NCBI GenBank assembly: GCA_022376925.1
Contig: JAIOJX010000006.1
Coordinates: forward strand, 63,573,394-63,637,393
Direction: 5' to 3'
Source of the DNA: Tragulus kanchil
Taxonomy: Eukaryota > Chordata > Mammalia > Artiodactyla > Tragulidae
DNA: 64,000 bases
Numbering within the stretch: the stretch's first letter is position 1; each line of letters begins with the position of its first letter. This document shows, in pieces, positions 1-32,765 of the stretch. A program made the position numbers and the translations under genes. The notes beneath the pieces are model-generated. The model was not told the DNA's origin, searched no databases, and saw only the letters and a program-made list of their open reading frames with translations.

Positions 1-16
1 AGGATTATGACCATGG

Positions 17-145
17 AGAAGGAAATGGTAACCCACTCCAGTATTCCTGCCTGGAAAATTCCACGGACAGAGGAGCCTGGGTGGCTACAGTCCATGGGGT
101 CGAAAAGTGTTGGACACGACTAAGTGACTAAACAACAACAACAAG
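17..145 (+). mobile_element. Bov-tA SINE, 5'-truncated
   Basis: Typical ruminant Bov-A body (GGAGAAGGAAATGG, CCTGG..ATTCC, TGGACACGACTAAG) with an (AAC)n tail. Part recurs at 1175-1279 in duplication 1. Confidence 0.85.
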
Positions 146-2308
146 GATTATGAACAACATAAGCAGTATACATTGCCTTAACAAAAATTGTGGTGTCATT
201 TTCCACTCTTGGAAAGAAATAGTATTGATACCTGTTGTGGACAGAATTGTGTCCCTCCCAAAAAAATATGTTGAGGCCCACACCCCAGCTACCTAGAGAT
301 GTGGCTTATTTGGAACTATCATTTTGTTGATGTAATTAATTAGTATGAGGTTAAACTGGTTTAGGGAGGCCTAAAAAATTTATGTTCTTATAGGAAGAGG
401 AGACACATAGACACACAGTCAAGAAGGCCTCAGAAAGATGAAGACGGGGTGGGAATAATGCATCTACGTGCCAAAGATTACTGGCAACCACCAGAAGCTA
501 GGAAGAAGCAAGAAAGGATCCTCCCTAGAGCCTTCAGAGAAGAACAGGACCCTCCTGACACCTTGATCTTGATTTGTAGCTTCCAGACTGTGATTTTAAA
601 AAATTGTTCTCTTGTTTTAAGCTGCCAACTTTGTGATACTTAGTTACAGCAGCTCTAGGAAGCTGATACAGTACTCCTGCACTTAAAAAAAAATGGATCA
701 ATACAGAACTGAAACCCCAGTAAAGATGAGAGGTATCTTCCTAGGGAAGCAACAAAAAGGAAGGTTATCACTTCCTTTCCTGCCTCTACCCTGGCTTCTA
801 GAGTCTGAGCAAATGGGCTAGTTCTGTTTGTTTTCCTTCATTTCTGTTTTCCCTGAGATCCTCAAGAGGACACCTTCTACAGATAACTGGGGTTTGCTAC
901 ACGAACAGAACAATGTTAGGCACACAATTCAATAACTCTTATTTAATTGAATTAAATTGAGCTGACGTACATAAATTTGCTAATGGCTTTTCTCTTAAGA
1001 ACCTTAAGATTTGTGGGATCATATTAGCTAGCCCAGACATTAAAATCATTATAATTTCCAGGAAGCCCAGCCTGGTGCTCTGAGATGACCTCAAGGGGTG
1101 GAATGAGTGAGGAGAGAAGCTCAAGAGAGAGAGAGAACATATATATAATTATGACTGATTCATGTTGAGGTACAGTATTCTTGCCTGGAAAATTCCACGG
1201 ACAGAGGAGCCTGGGTGGCTACAGTCCATGGGGTCGAAAAGTGTTGGACACGACTAAGTGACTAAACAACAACAACAAGGATTATGAACAACATAAGCAG
1301 TATACATTGCCTTAACAAAAATTGTGGTGTCATTTTCCACTCTTGGAAAGAAATAGTATTGATACCTGTTGTGGACAGAATTGTGTCCCTCCCAAAAAAA
1401 TATGTTGAGGCCCACACCCCAGCTACCTAGAGATGTGGCTTATTTGGAACTATCATTTTGTTGATGTAATTAATTAGTATGAGGTTAAACTGGTTTAGGG
1501 GAGGCCTAAAAATTGATGTTCTTATAGGAAGAGGAGACACATAGACACACAGTCAAGAAGGCCTCAGAAAGATGAAGACGGGGTGGGAATAATGCATCTA
1601 CGTGCCAAAGATTACTGGCAACCACCAGAAGCTAGGAAGAAGCAAGAAAGGATCCTCCCTAGAGCCTTCAGAGAAGAACAGGACCCTCCTGACACCTTGA
1701 TCTTGATTTGTAGCTTCCAGACTGTGATTTTAAAAAATTGTTCTCTTGTTTTAAGCTGCCAACTTTGTGATACTTAGTTACAGCAGCTCTAGGAAGCTGA
1801 TACAGTACTCCTGCACTTAAAAAAAAATGGATCAATACAGAACTGAAACCCCAGTAAAGATGAGAGGTATCTTCCTAGGGAAGCAACAAAAAGGAAGGTT
1901 ATCACTTCCTTTCCTGCCTCTACCCTGGCTTCTAGAGTCTGAGCAAATGGGCTAGTTCTGTTTGTTTTCCTTCATTTCTGTTTTCCCTGAGATCCTCAAG
2001 AGGACACCTTCTACAGATAACTGGGGTTTGCTACACGAACAGAACAATGTTAGGCACACAATTCAATAACTCTTATTTAATTGAATTAAATTGAGCTGAC
2101 GTACATAAATTTGCTAATGGCTTTTCTCTTAAGAACCTTAAGATTTGTGGGATCATATTAGCTAGCCCAGACATTAAAATCATTATAATTTCCAGGAAGC
2201 CCAGCCTGGTGCTCTGAGATGACCTCAAGGGGTGGAATGAGTGAGGAGAGAAGCTCAAGAGAGAGAGAGAACATATATATAATTATGACTGATTCATGTT
2301 GAGGTACA
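41..2308. repeat. Tandem duplication 1 (1134-bp unit)
   Basis: Copy 1 is 41-1174, copy 2 is 1175-2308. They are near-identical; one pair of compensating indels (near 366-381 against 1500-1515) is seen. Contains a Bov-tA piece and a MaLR LTR. The junction falls inside the SINE. Confidence 0.95.
233..672 (+). mobile_element. MaLR (MLT1-type) LTR
   Basis: Begins TGTTGTGGACAGAATTGTG and ends in GCAGCTCTAGGAAGCTGATACA, the pattern of an ancient mammalian MLT1-type solo LTR. No coding part. Repeated at 1367-1806 in duplication 1. Confidence 0.75.
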
Positions 2309-3292
2309 GCAGAGACCACCACAACGTTGTAAAGCAATTATCCTCCAGTAAAAAACAATCACTGTAATATATTTGTGACTGTTAGAATGTAATGCCATGC
2401 AGCTTATTACACAATAAATATATGACTTCTAAATATATTTATCACTAGTGTATCCTTTGTTCTTTTTCTGTTAAAAGTTTTAAATCAAACAGATAATTAA
2501 TTTGGTTTAGTTTGATGCTTTATTCTGGTTCAAAATTTGTCTATTAAATGAGTTCAGAATAACTATTTTATCATGCAGATGTTTGGTAGAAAAAAAACAA
2601 AAATATGTAAAGCAATTATCCTTCAATTTTAAAAATTTAACTAATTAAAAAATAAATAAATATTTTAAATTACTAACGTGATCCACTATAATTTCTTAAT
2701 ATACTATTACATAGTTCATCTAAGGTATAAAAAGGAATTTTCAACATATTTGCAGGCATTTTTCCTTATATAGTCCCTTAAATATTATAACTTCAATATT
2801 AAAATTTAGATATTGCTTCACAAGTTTATGAAATATTTTATCAATATTAAATGTCCTCAAAGTTTTCTTCAAATATGTCAATACATTATTCTCTCTTTAT
2901 TTTATAAGATAAAAAAATAGAAACTACTATACACTATATTTTCATTTTTTTCAGTAACTAATCACCTATTTGTTCCAGGTACTGTGCTAGGGAAAGTGAA
3001 AAAGAAGTATAAGCACATCATTGTATCAATGGCAAATAGTAGAAGGACCTGTAATTACTTGATATTTCATTTTTAAGAATCAATTTCAGACCATGGCATT
3101 TTCTAATTATTCCAATTAAATCAATTTTTACAGTACAAAGATGATCTCAGAACCCCTGCTAGCTTCTAACTGCTAGCAACAGTTGTTTATAGTGGATTCT
3201 TGGCCCAAGACTCATCTGTACATTTTCATATTTCTTTAACCGTATTTCACAGTCATAGGAAGTGAACAGCAATATAAAGTATGGCAAACAAT
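2309..3292. other. AT-rich intergenic stretch, no gene seen
   Basis: Low-complexity AT-rich DNA. Short pieces at 2315-2350 and 2605-2660 resemble L1 3' ends. No open frame or RNA gene supported. Confidence 0.6.
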
Positions 3293-5601
3293 TTTTAAAA
3301 TTGGCCCTTTTCTAGGCTTCCTTCTTGACAGCATGTGGTATTTCCTGGATGCTGTGTTGATGTTTTGAGTATAAGAGATGTAAGAATCTCAGCTTAAAGC
3401 TTAAGGAATTATATTACTTTTATATTAGGTTGAGTTTCTTCCAAAGCAAAGGCCAAGGCAAGATATTAATGCAGTCACTGTATTTCAGACATGGCCTCAG
3501 GAAGCAAGAGTGAGAAAGCAAGCAGAGTGAAACAGAGAAAGAAGGGAAAGTCAATACAAGTACGTATTGCTGAGGTTTCTGCTATAGAAGGTGGGACTCA
3601 ATTCCAGCAGGACTTCCTGAGAAGCTTACAGAACTCCTTTGAATGTTCACATCTCCAGTGGATTGGAGGCTGAAACATTCATCCTTAATTTCACTCCCCT
3701 ACTGGGTAGCTCTAAGGCATTGACCTGTCAGACTCCATGACAGCTCAACACCCTGAGTAGAAAGCACAAAGACACCCAGTCTGTTGTTAAGGTTGGACTT
3801 TGTCAGAGTAAGGTAAGTTACACAAACCTGTCCACAGCTGAGCAAGTAAACTCAAAGGTGTGCCAATGTGATTGTAACACAGAGCACGAGAGGCACCTCC
3901 TATAACTTTGTTGCTGGGAGATTAAAATAATGGAAAACTGAAGGTGTTTTCTCTGGGGAAACTTACTCACCCAGGAAAAAAGATTTACAGATAACCGACA
4001 CAATAGAAATCTTAATGGGGCAGAGACTGCTAGTTAGCTCTGTTAACATGATTCCCCTCTTCTTTTGTTGCAGAAAATTTCATTTGAGGTAGCAATGCAT
4101 CCAGTTAGAAGACAATATTTTGTAGTCTCACTTATAGCGAGATGTGACCAGGTGCTTAATTTCTTGGGAAAAATTATGAGCAAAATGTTATATGGGCTTT
4201 TGTAAAGAAACTCAGCATTTGCTTTATCTACCTTCCTCTTTCCTGCTGCCTGCAGTGCAGAAACAACTGCAGGAGCATGCGAAGCCACCTGGACCATGAG
4301 GCCCTGACACAGAGAGAGGAGTAGTAAGGTGTTTGCTGCCTATATCCTTGATGATAGAGTGCTGTCATACAAACCCTGGACTACCAAATCTGGACTTTTC
4401 TCATGTGAGGGAGAAATAAATGTTTCTTAATCATCTGTTACTTAGATTTTAAAATTGGCCCTTTTCTAGGCTTCCTTCTTGACAGCATGTGGTATTTCCT
4501 GGATGCTGTGTTGATGTTTTGAGTATAAGAGATGTAAGAATCTCAGCTTAAAGCTTAAGGAATTATATTACTTTTATATTAGGTTGAGTTTCTTCCAAAG
4601 CAAAGGCCAAGGCAAGATATTAATGCAGTCACTGTATTTCAGACATGGCCTCAGGAAGCAAGAGTGAGAAAGCAAGCAGAGTGAAACAGAGAAAGAAGGG
4701 AAAGTCAATACAAGTACGTATTGCTGAGGTTTCTGCTATAGAAGGTGGGACTCAATTCCAGCAGGACTTCCTGAGAAGCTTACAGAACTCCTTTGAATGT
4801 TCACATCTCCAGTGGATTGGAGGCTGAAACATTCATCCTTAATTTCACTCCCCTACTGGGTAGCTCTAAGGCATTGACCTGTCAGACTCCATGACAGCTC
4901 AACACCCTGAGTAGAAAGCACAAAGACACCCAGTCTGTTGTTAAGGTTGGACTTTGTCAGAGTAAGGTAAGTTACACAAACCTGTCCACAGCTGAGCAAG
5001 TAAACTCAAAGGTGTGCCAATGTGATTGTAACACAGAGCACGAGAGGCACCTCCTATAACTTTGTTGCTGGGAGATTAAAATAATGGAAAACTGAAGGTG
5101 TTTTCTCTGGGGAAACTTACTCACCCAGGAAAAAAGATTTACAGATAACCGACACAATAGAAATCTTAATGGGGCAGAGACTGCTAGTTAGCTCTGTTAA
5201 CATGATTCCCCTCTTCTTTTGTTGCAGAAAATTTCATTTGAGGTAGCAATGCATCCAGTTAGAAGACAATATTTTGTAGTCTCACTTATAGCGAGATGTG
5301 ACCAGGTGCTTAATTTCTTGGGAAAAATTATGAGCAAAATGTTATATGGGCTTTTGTAAAGAAACTCAGCATTTGCTTTATCTACCTTCCTCTTTCCTGC
5401 TGCCTGCAGTGCAGAAACAACTGCAGGAGCATGCGAAGCCACCTGGACCATGAGGCCCTGACACAGAGAGAGGGAGTAGTAAGGTGTTTGCTGCCTATAT
5501 CCTTGATGATAGAGTGCTGTCATACAAACCCTGGACTACCAAATCTGGACTTTTCTCATGTGAGGGAGAAATAAATGTTTCTTAATCATCTGTTACTTAG
5601 A
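3293..5601. repeat. Tandem duplication 2 (1154-bp unit)
   Basis: Copy 1 3293-4446, copy 2 4447-5601. One G insertion in copy 2 near 5472. No gene inside. The 3' half (about 4140-4440) resembles an old mammalian interspersed repeat whose family I cannot name. Confidence 0.95.
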
Positions 5602-5886
5602 TTTTTTTCTATTACATTTCAAGAAAATCTCCTTCCAACTAATATATTGTATGAAGTGTGTGGAACCCGCCCTACTTCCCTACAGTAAAGGTCATCGACT
5701 GGCAAGCCCCACCAGTGCACACACAGCTTCCAGTAAATTTTGATATCTCTAAACAGTAAACACACTGCAGATCACAGTTCCAAACATTTTTTTAAAGCTT
5801 TCAATATCAAAAACAGACACCAAAAAAGAAACGTTGAAGAAAGAGAGACAATCCTAGAAGCAAAAGAAAATGTCAAAAATAAATGA

Positions 5887-6480
5887 AAAAAATACTTAAT
5901 ATTCTTTTAAAAATAAGACATATTTTGCATCCAAAAATACACATAAGAGGATACTCAGAGAACTAAAAAGCACTCTTGAACATTAAAATATAACATAAAT
6001 AAGGAACTCGATAGGTATGCTGGAGATAAAGTCAGTGGAAAATAATAAAGGATATTTTGAAAACACAGAGATTCAGTCCACGAGTTCCAATAAATATGTA
6101 TTTCAGAAAGAAAAAGACAAAACTGGGTGGAAAGAAATTATCAAAGAAATCATAGAGGAAAGTTTCCTTGAAGTTTTCATAATGAAAGAGCTCTCTCACT
6201 GACAAGCAATGCTAATTCAAAAAGACTCACATTAAGAGACCTCATTTAAAACTTCAGCTAGAATAGCTGAGTAAAGAAACGTCCAAAACTACGCAGAAGA
6301 AAAAAGAAAAACACCAAGAATAAAAGGCTTTTCAGCAACAACTCTAGATTCAAGGAAACAATGGAACAGTAACTTCAAAATTCCAAGGCAGATCTATTTC
6401 AGCCTGATATTCCATAACAAGACACACTCTTTGTCAAATGTAAAGATGGAATAAAGGACATCCTAGACACGAAAAGTCTC
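5887..6480 (+). mobile_element. Possible HAL1/L1M fragment
   Basis: A-rich sequence resembling old L1/HAL1 coding sequence on the + strand, much degraded. Repeated at 6990-7583. Confidence 0.4.
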
Positions 6481-6589
6481 AAAACATGTATTTTCCTTGC
6501 ACGTTTTCTTAGATCCTCCATCCCCATTTTCCATGTTTGTCTACACATATATTTGCTCCAGTCAGGCCAGATATCCTACAGTTCATTTC

Positions 6590-6873
6590 TTCCATGGTAC
6601 CTGCTTCCTGTGGCCTCCCTCTCCTCATATGCCTTTCCTTTCCTCTGTGAGATCCAAATCCTACACATTCTTCAAGAGCCAGTGCAAGTTCCACCTGCAT
6701 GAAGACTCTAGACCATAGTCATCAGCAGTGATCTCTTTACTTTTTGGTCCATCTCAGTCTCTAGAATCTTCACTATGCATTTTGCTGCTTTTCTCCATTT
6801 TATCTGACATTAGTCTCTGTATATGTCTGAATTCTCCAACAAGATTAGAACAGTATCTTATTTTTGTTTGCAC
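6590..6873 (+). mobile_element. LINE-2 3' fragment
   Basis: TTCTTCAAGAGCCAGTGCAA and CTCCAACAAGATTAGAACAG match the L2 3' end pattern. Repeated at 7693-7976; its tail (about 8515-8565, TGAGTGCTCAATAAATAG) lies beyond the BovB insertion. Confidence 0.65.
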
Positions 6874-7976
6874 TGATCAATTCAGTTGAGTCACTCTGTC
6901 ATGTCCAACTCTTTGTCACCCCATCCATGGACTGCTGCACACCAAGCTTCCCTGTCCTTTACCATCTCCTGGAGCTTGCTGAAACTCATAAAAAATACTT
7001 AATATTCTTTTAAAAATAAGACATATTTTGCATCCAAAAATACACATAAGAGGATACTCAGAGAACTAAAAAGCACTCTTGAACATTAAAATATAACATA
7101 AATAAGGAACTCGATAGGTATGCTGGAGATAAAGTCAGTGGAAAATAATAAAGGATATTTTGAAAACACAGAGATTCAGTCCACGAGTTCCAATAAATAT
7201 GTATTTCAGAAAGAAAAAGACAAAACTGGGTGGAAAGAAATTATCAAAGAAATCATAGAGGAAAGTTTCCTTGAAGTTTTCATAATGAAAGAGCTCTCTC
7301 ACTGACAAGCAATGCTAATTCAAAAAGACTCACATTAAGAGACCTCATTTAAAACTTCAGCTAGAATAGCTGAGTAAAGAAACGTCCAAAACTACGCAGA
7401 AGAAAAAAGAAAAACACCAAGAATAAAAGGCTTTTCAGCAACAACTCTAGATTCAAGGAAACAATGGAACAGTAACTTCAAAATTCCAAGGCAGATCTAT
7501 TTCAGCCTGATATTCCATAACAAGACACACTCTTTGTCAAATGTAAAGATGGAATAAAGGACATCCTAGACACGAAAAGTCTCAAAACATGTATTTTCCT
7601 TGCACGTTTTCTTAGATCCTCCATCCCCATTTTCCATGTTTGTCTACACATATATTTGCTCCAGTCAGGCCAGATATCCTACAGTTCATTTCTTCCATGG
7701 TACCTGCTTCCTGTGGCCTCCCTCTCCTCATATGCCTTTCCTTTCCTCTGTGAGATCCAAATCCTACACATTCTTCAAGAGCCAGTGCAAGTTCCACCTG
7801 CATGAAGACTCTAGACCATAGTCATCAGCAGTGATCTCTTTACTTTTTGGTCCATCTCAGTCTCTAGAATCTTCACTATGCATTTTGCTGCTTTTCTCCA
7901 TTTTATCTGACATTAGTCTCTGTATATGTCTGAATTCTCCAACAAGATTAGAACAGTATCTTATTTTTGTTTGCAC

Positions 7977-8520
7977 TGATCAATTCAGTTGAGTCACTCT
8001 GTCATGTCCAACTCTTTGTCACCCCATCCATGGACTGCTGCACACCAAGCTTCCCTGTCCTTTACCATCTCCTGGAGCTTGCTGAAACTCATATCCAGAT
8101 GGTTGGTGATGCTATCCAACCATCTCGTCCCCTGTTGTCCCGTTCTCCTTCTGCCTTCTATCTTCTCCAGAATCAGGGTCTTATCCAATAAGTTGTCTCT
8201 TTGTATTAGATGGTTAAAGTATTGGCACTTCAGCTTCAGGATCAGCCCTTACAATGAATATTCAGAGTTCATTTCCTTTAGGATTAACTGATTTGATCTC
8301 CTTGCCCTCCAAGGGACTCTCAAAAGTCTTCTCCAAAGTCAAATACATCGATTCTTTGGCATTCAGCCTTCTTTATGGTCCAACTCTCACATTTATACAT
8401 GACTACTGGAAAAACCATAGCTTTGACTATATAGACTTTTGCTTCTTAATATGCTGTCTAGGTTTGTCATAGGTTTTCTTTCAAGGAGCAAGTATCTTTT
8501 AATTTCATGGCTTGCATTAA
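7977..8520 (-). mobile_element. BovB (RTE-type) LINE 3' fragment
   Basis: Antisense BovB. The minus strand at 8188-7994 encodes residues resembling the C-terminal end of the BovB polyprotein ([23 protein letters not shown]). Interrupted, non-functional. A cut copy lies at 6874-6989. It sits inside an L2, so it inserted later than that element. Confidence 0.85.
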
Positions 8521-8565
8521 CAGTGACAGGTAAATAGTGAGTGCTCAATAAATAGCTGATGTTTA

Positions 8566-9169
8566 CCCAGTTAATTAGGGCACTCTAATTCCTAAATCAA
8601 TTGTCAATTGTGACACCATGTTTCCTTTTTTTTTTTTTTTGAAGAAGAGAAATTCCTTGTTTATTAGAAAACAGGAAGTAAGAAAGTATCCATATCATGT
8701 GCAAGACAACAGGTGAAATCATATTCCTCAGAAGAAGCAAAAAATTATAATTTTGCAAGCATAACAGATGATCAAATAAAAGATGATTTTAAAAGATTAA
8801 AATTTCTTACAAAGAAAATTATCTTTTTATACAAATACTGTGGGCTTTCATTCAAAAGAAAACTATTCAACTTTCAAGAATTTATGTATAGGAAAACCTC
8901 CAACTTTGCAAAGACAAAAATAATTTAGAGGCTAACTCTGTATTATTTTAAATTCAATAATGACAATAACTGTGTTTACCAAACATAGATCATGATTGTG
9001 AAATCAAGTCAGCCTAAGGAAAAAAATAGCATATCATGACACACTCCATGGCAAATATCTTTTTCTGTTTTTAATTAAAGGATAATACAAGCCGATTCAT
9101 GCCACGTCTCACTATTATTTTCCAAATTCTATGCAAACAGAACGAGGCTTCAGCTGGAGAGAGAAAGGA
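8566..9169. other. MMP27 5' flank
   Basis: Contains a 17-base poly-T near 8625 followed by TTTATT, possibly an inverted poly(A) retrocopy end. No promoter motif identified with confidence. MMP8, expected upstream, is not present. Confidence 0.4.
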
Positions 9170-29188
<20,019 letters not shown>

Positions 29189-30057
29189 GTTCATAGACTA
29201 ATATAAACCTCAAGGGATCTTTTAACCTGAACTCTGCTTCAAAGTAGAATAGAACTATGCTTTACCATCAAGTCACCAGTCCTAGTTATAAATATCTATT
29301 CAATGAAGAATGAAACAGCTCTTTTGAGCTGCCTGATTCTTTTTATAGGAAGTTATGTATAAACAAAACTCTCACTGGACTTTAAGCATATTTTATGTTT
29401 TATAGACTTGAAGAAGTAAGCCATGTGTCTAATAATAACAAAATATTGAAGACATATATTAAACCAATCTTTAGCATTCTATTTTGTCTGGACCTTTGGC
29501 ATTGGAGAGGCTCAATAAACTTCATCCCTAATCCCTGCCCAGGTTTTGAACCCACTGAGAAATATACTGTTGGAAGAGTAAAATACCACCTTTATTACTG
29601 AAAAGCTTGTATTGGAGAATGTATCTGCGGACAAGAAAGTTTCCTAACATCAAATTCTAGAGTGAGGCATGCTTACTCAAAGGTCTTGGGAAGAACTGGA
29701 CAACATCATGCCTTCCCAAGGAAAAGTAAGCTGCCTACAGACTGCATGGAGCCCAGAGAGAAAGAAATGAGGATGGAGCCATATGTGCCCACTTTTTGCT
29801 TTCTTGTTCACCAATCAAATAATGTATTTTGCCTCCCAAAGAGAGAAGTGAGACCCTAGAGAGATGCAGGAAGTGCTACACTAAAAATGATCCCCCAAAT
29901 AGCAGGAGTAGGAAAATAGTATTCATTCCAACCCTCACCTTCCAAGCAGTGACCACTGCATTGAACCATTTCTTGGAAAGTTTAAAAGCAAGTTTTGTGC
30001 ACACTGATATAATATACCAGAAATGTGGAGCTGTCTTGTGTTTTCTGTGTATAAGCA
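29189..30057 (+). other. MMP27 3' UTR and downstream flank
   Basis: No gene recognised. AATAAA at 29514-29519 is the first plausible polyadenylation signal after the stop, about 330 bases downstream, so the 3' UTR may end near 29540. The rest is unassigned. Confidence 0.45.
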
Positions 30058-30181
30058 TCATGTGCATGCTTAGTTGTGTCTGACTCTTTGTGACCCCATG
30101 ACCTGTAGCTCACCAGCCTCCTCTGTCCATGAGATTTTCCAGACAAGAATATTGGAGTGGGTTGCCATTCCTTCTCCATTA
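30058..30181 (-). mobile_element. Bov-tA/Bov-A SINE fragment
   Basis: GTGTCTGACTCTTTGTGACC and ATTGGAGTGGGTTGCCATTC in antisense orientation. Confidence 0.8.
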
Positions 30182-30447
30182 TATGGGTCACCTGAACTTA
30201 AGCCTATTGATTCCTGTCTCCTGTTACATGCTGTACAGATTGGGCTTCTAAATTTTTACTGTTAAGCTTTGCCTTTATATCCTCAAAGCTAAATGCCTAG
30301 CAAACCTCTATATAAGTTTTGTGACCCAAAAGATGGGAGATTGCCAGTTGAACTTAATTAAGTGATAGATTGAGTAGGTGACAACTGATAGAAAGAAAGC
30401 ACAGAAAAACTCACACTTTTTCCCTTGAGGTAAGAATTACCAGGGCG

Positions 30448-30779
30448 GGCTTCCCTGGTGGTCCAGTGGGTAAGGACACCGCCTTGCAGTGCAAGGGGCG
30501 CCGATTTGATCCCTGGCCTGGGAAGATGCCACGTGTCACGGAGTGGCTGGACCCATGTGTCCAATTACCAAGCCGGAGCTCTGGAGTGCATGCGCCCAGA
30601 GCCGGTGCTCTGCAACAACAGATGCCACCGCGATGGGAGGCCTACACAAGCCAAAGAACAAAGATGGATGAAACTCGACAAATGAAAGACCAGTGGAAGT
30701 GGCCCGCCCACCCACCTCCCTCCTCACCCCGCCAATAATTAGGTAAATAAATAAATAAAAATTAAAAAAAAAAAAAAAA
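30448..30779 (+). mobile_element. CHR-2-like SINE, cluster copy 1
   Basis: Head GGCTTCCCTGGTGGTCCAGT, tRNA-like boxes, AATAAATA-rich tail and poly-A. Flanked by AAGAATTACCAGGG at 30433-30446 and after the poly-A, a target-site duplication. Confidence 0.9.
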
Positions 30780-30780
30780 A

Positions 30781-31375
30781 AGAATTACCAGGGCTTCCCC
30801 TGGTGGTTCATTGGGTAAGGACACTGCCTTGCAGTGCAAGGTGCGCCAGTTCCATCCCTGGCCTGGGAAGATCCCACGTGTCGCGAGGCTGGACTCATGT
30901 GTCCAATTACTGAGCCGGAGCTCTGGAGCGCATGCGCCCAGAGCCTGTGCTCTGCGACAACAGAGGCCACTGCGATGGGAGGCCCACAGGAGCCAAAGAA
31001 CAAAGACGGATGAAAATAGAGAAATGAAAGACCAATAGAAGTGGCCCGCCCACCCACCTCCCTCCTCACCCCGCCAATAATTAGGTAAATAAATAAATAA
31101 AAATTAAAAAAAAAAAAGAATTACCAGGGCTTCCCTGGTGGTTCATTGGTAAGGACACTGCCTTGCAGTGCAAGGTCGCCAGTTCCATCCCTGGCCTGGG
31201 AAGATCCCACGTGTCGCGAGGCTGGACTCATGTGTCCAATTACTGAGCCGGAGCTCTGGAGCGCATGCGCCCAGAGCCTGTGCTCTGCGACAACAGAGGC
31301 CACTGCGATGGGAGGCCCACAGGAGCCAAAGAACAAAGACGGATGAAAATAGAGAAATGAAAGACCAATAGAAGT
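30781..31375. repeat. Short duplication of a whole SINE (about 336-bp offset)
   Basis: SINE bodies at 30792 and 31128 match except for a few missing bases, both preceded by the same GAATTACCAGG flank. They differ after about 31380, where the second has another 3' tail. Confidence 0.8.
30792..31117 (+). mobile_element. CHR-2-like SINE, cluster copy 2
   Basis: Starts directly after the flank GAATTACCAGG; its tail is the same as that of cluster copy 1. Confidence 0.88.
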
Positions 31376-31458
31376 GGCCCGCCAGCTTCCCTCCCTCCCC
31401 AACCCGACCCTTGCCCAAAATAAATAAATAAATAAATCTTTTAAAAAAAAAAAAAAAA
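31128..31458 (+). mobile_element. CHR-2-like SINE, cluster copy 3
   Basis: Body matches copy 2 but the 3' tail (CAAAATAAATAAATAAATAA) matches the SINE at 40534. Followed by GGATTTCCAG, not a perfect match to the 5' flank. Confidence 0.88.
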
Positions 31459-31589
31459 GGATTTCCAGATTCCTAAAAGAATGGGATATAGATAAAAGTG
31501 GTTGCATGTTTGAAACAGAAAGTAAATTTTAAGTACAGTTTGATACCTAGCATGCAGGAGATAATAAATTAGCCTTTGAAAAAAATAGT

Positions 31590-32765
31590 GCTGGAATAAT
31601 CAAATATCCAAACACATTAACAACAACAAAAAAAACCCCTTAGATTCTTAATTCACATTGTTCACAAAAATTAACAAAAATTGGGTCATAGACCTCTAAG
31701 TAGAAGAATTAAAAAATAAAACTTTTAGAAGAAAATATTTTTAAAAATATTGTAGCTTTGCATTAAACAATGATTTTTAGATAGTACATAAAAAAGTGTG
31801 AACCATAATTTTAAAAATTAATGAATTAAACTCCATCAACTTTTAAAAGCTTTGCATTTCAAAAAAAAAAAAAAAAAAGAATGAAAAGCCACATATTGGG
31901 AGAAAATATTTTCAAAACATATGTGTAATAAAGCACTTCTAACCTGGATAAATAATTCTTATAACTCAAAAAAAGGACAAACAGCTCAATTTTTTTCCAA
32001 TGGCTAAAATATTTTCTATGAGTGGCAAATAAACACATGAAAAGATATCCAACAACTTAATCATTAGGAAAATGCTACTTAAAACCACTATGGGTTTCAG
32101 CTACATATCTACCAGAATGGTTAAAATTTTAAAGACTGAAAATACCAAGTGTTGACAAGATGTAGACTAACTGGAACTTCTTAGAATGTTCGTGAGAACG
32201 AAAAATGATGCAGCCAATTTGGAAAATAGTCTGAGTGCTTCTTAAAAGTTAAACATATACATGTCATGTGACCCAATGACCTCTTTCCTAAATGTTTATC
32301 TAAAAAAAAATGAAAGCATGCTCACATAATTGGTTATATGTAAATGTTTATGACAGTTTTATGATACCTAAAGCTTGAAAACAACCCAAATGTCTATTAA
32401 ACTGGTACGTCCAGGCAGCATAAAACTACTAGGAAATAAAGAAAACAATAAATGAATGATACACACAACAATATGGATGCATCTCAAAAACATTATGGTA
32501 AATGAGAGAAGACGAAACAAAGACCTCGCATCATATGATTCCATTTATATGAAAAATTAGAAAAGGCAAAACTATAGTGACAGAAAACAGATGGTTGGCT
32601 GCCAGGAACCAGAAGTGGAGGAAAACATTGACCACAAAGGAATGTGTGTGATGGAAATGTTCAGTGTCATGATTATGGTGGTGATGAGACTAATGCATGT
32701 ATTTTTTAAGACTGTACACCTAAAATTACTGAATTTTATCATGTGTTAATTCTATTTCAGCATGA
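31590..32765 (+). mobile_element. Old L1 (L1M-type) ORF2 end and 3' UTR
   Basis: Degenerate sense L1: AACCACTATGGGTTTCAGCT, CCAGAATGGTTAAAATTTTA, ACAATATGGATGCATCTCAA. No open frame. Its last 215 bases recur from 33667. Confidence 0.8.

Larger units (their letters stand above)
5887..8093. repeat. Tandem duplication 3 (1103-bp unit)
   Basis: Copy 1 5887-6989, copy 2 6990-8093. The junction cuts a BovB element: copy 1 stops about 115 bases into it, copy 2 continues through it. Confidence 0.95.

Noticed and set aside
3491..5523. Short frames MASGSKSEKASRV (3491-3673) and MVQVASHAPAVV (4297-4043), each in two copies
   Set aside because: Recurrence comes from duplication 2 and not from conservation. 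The second lies in an apparent old repeat. No domain recognised.
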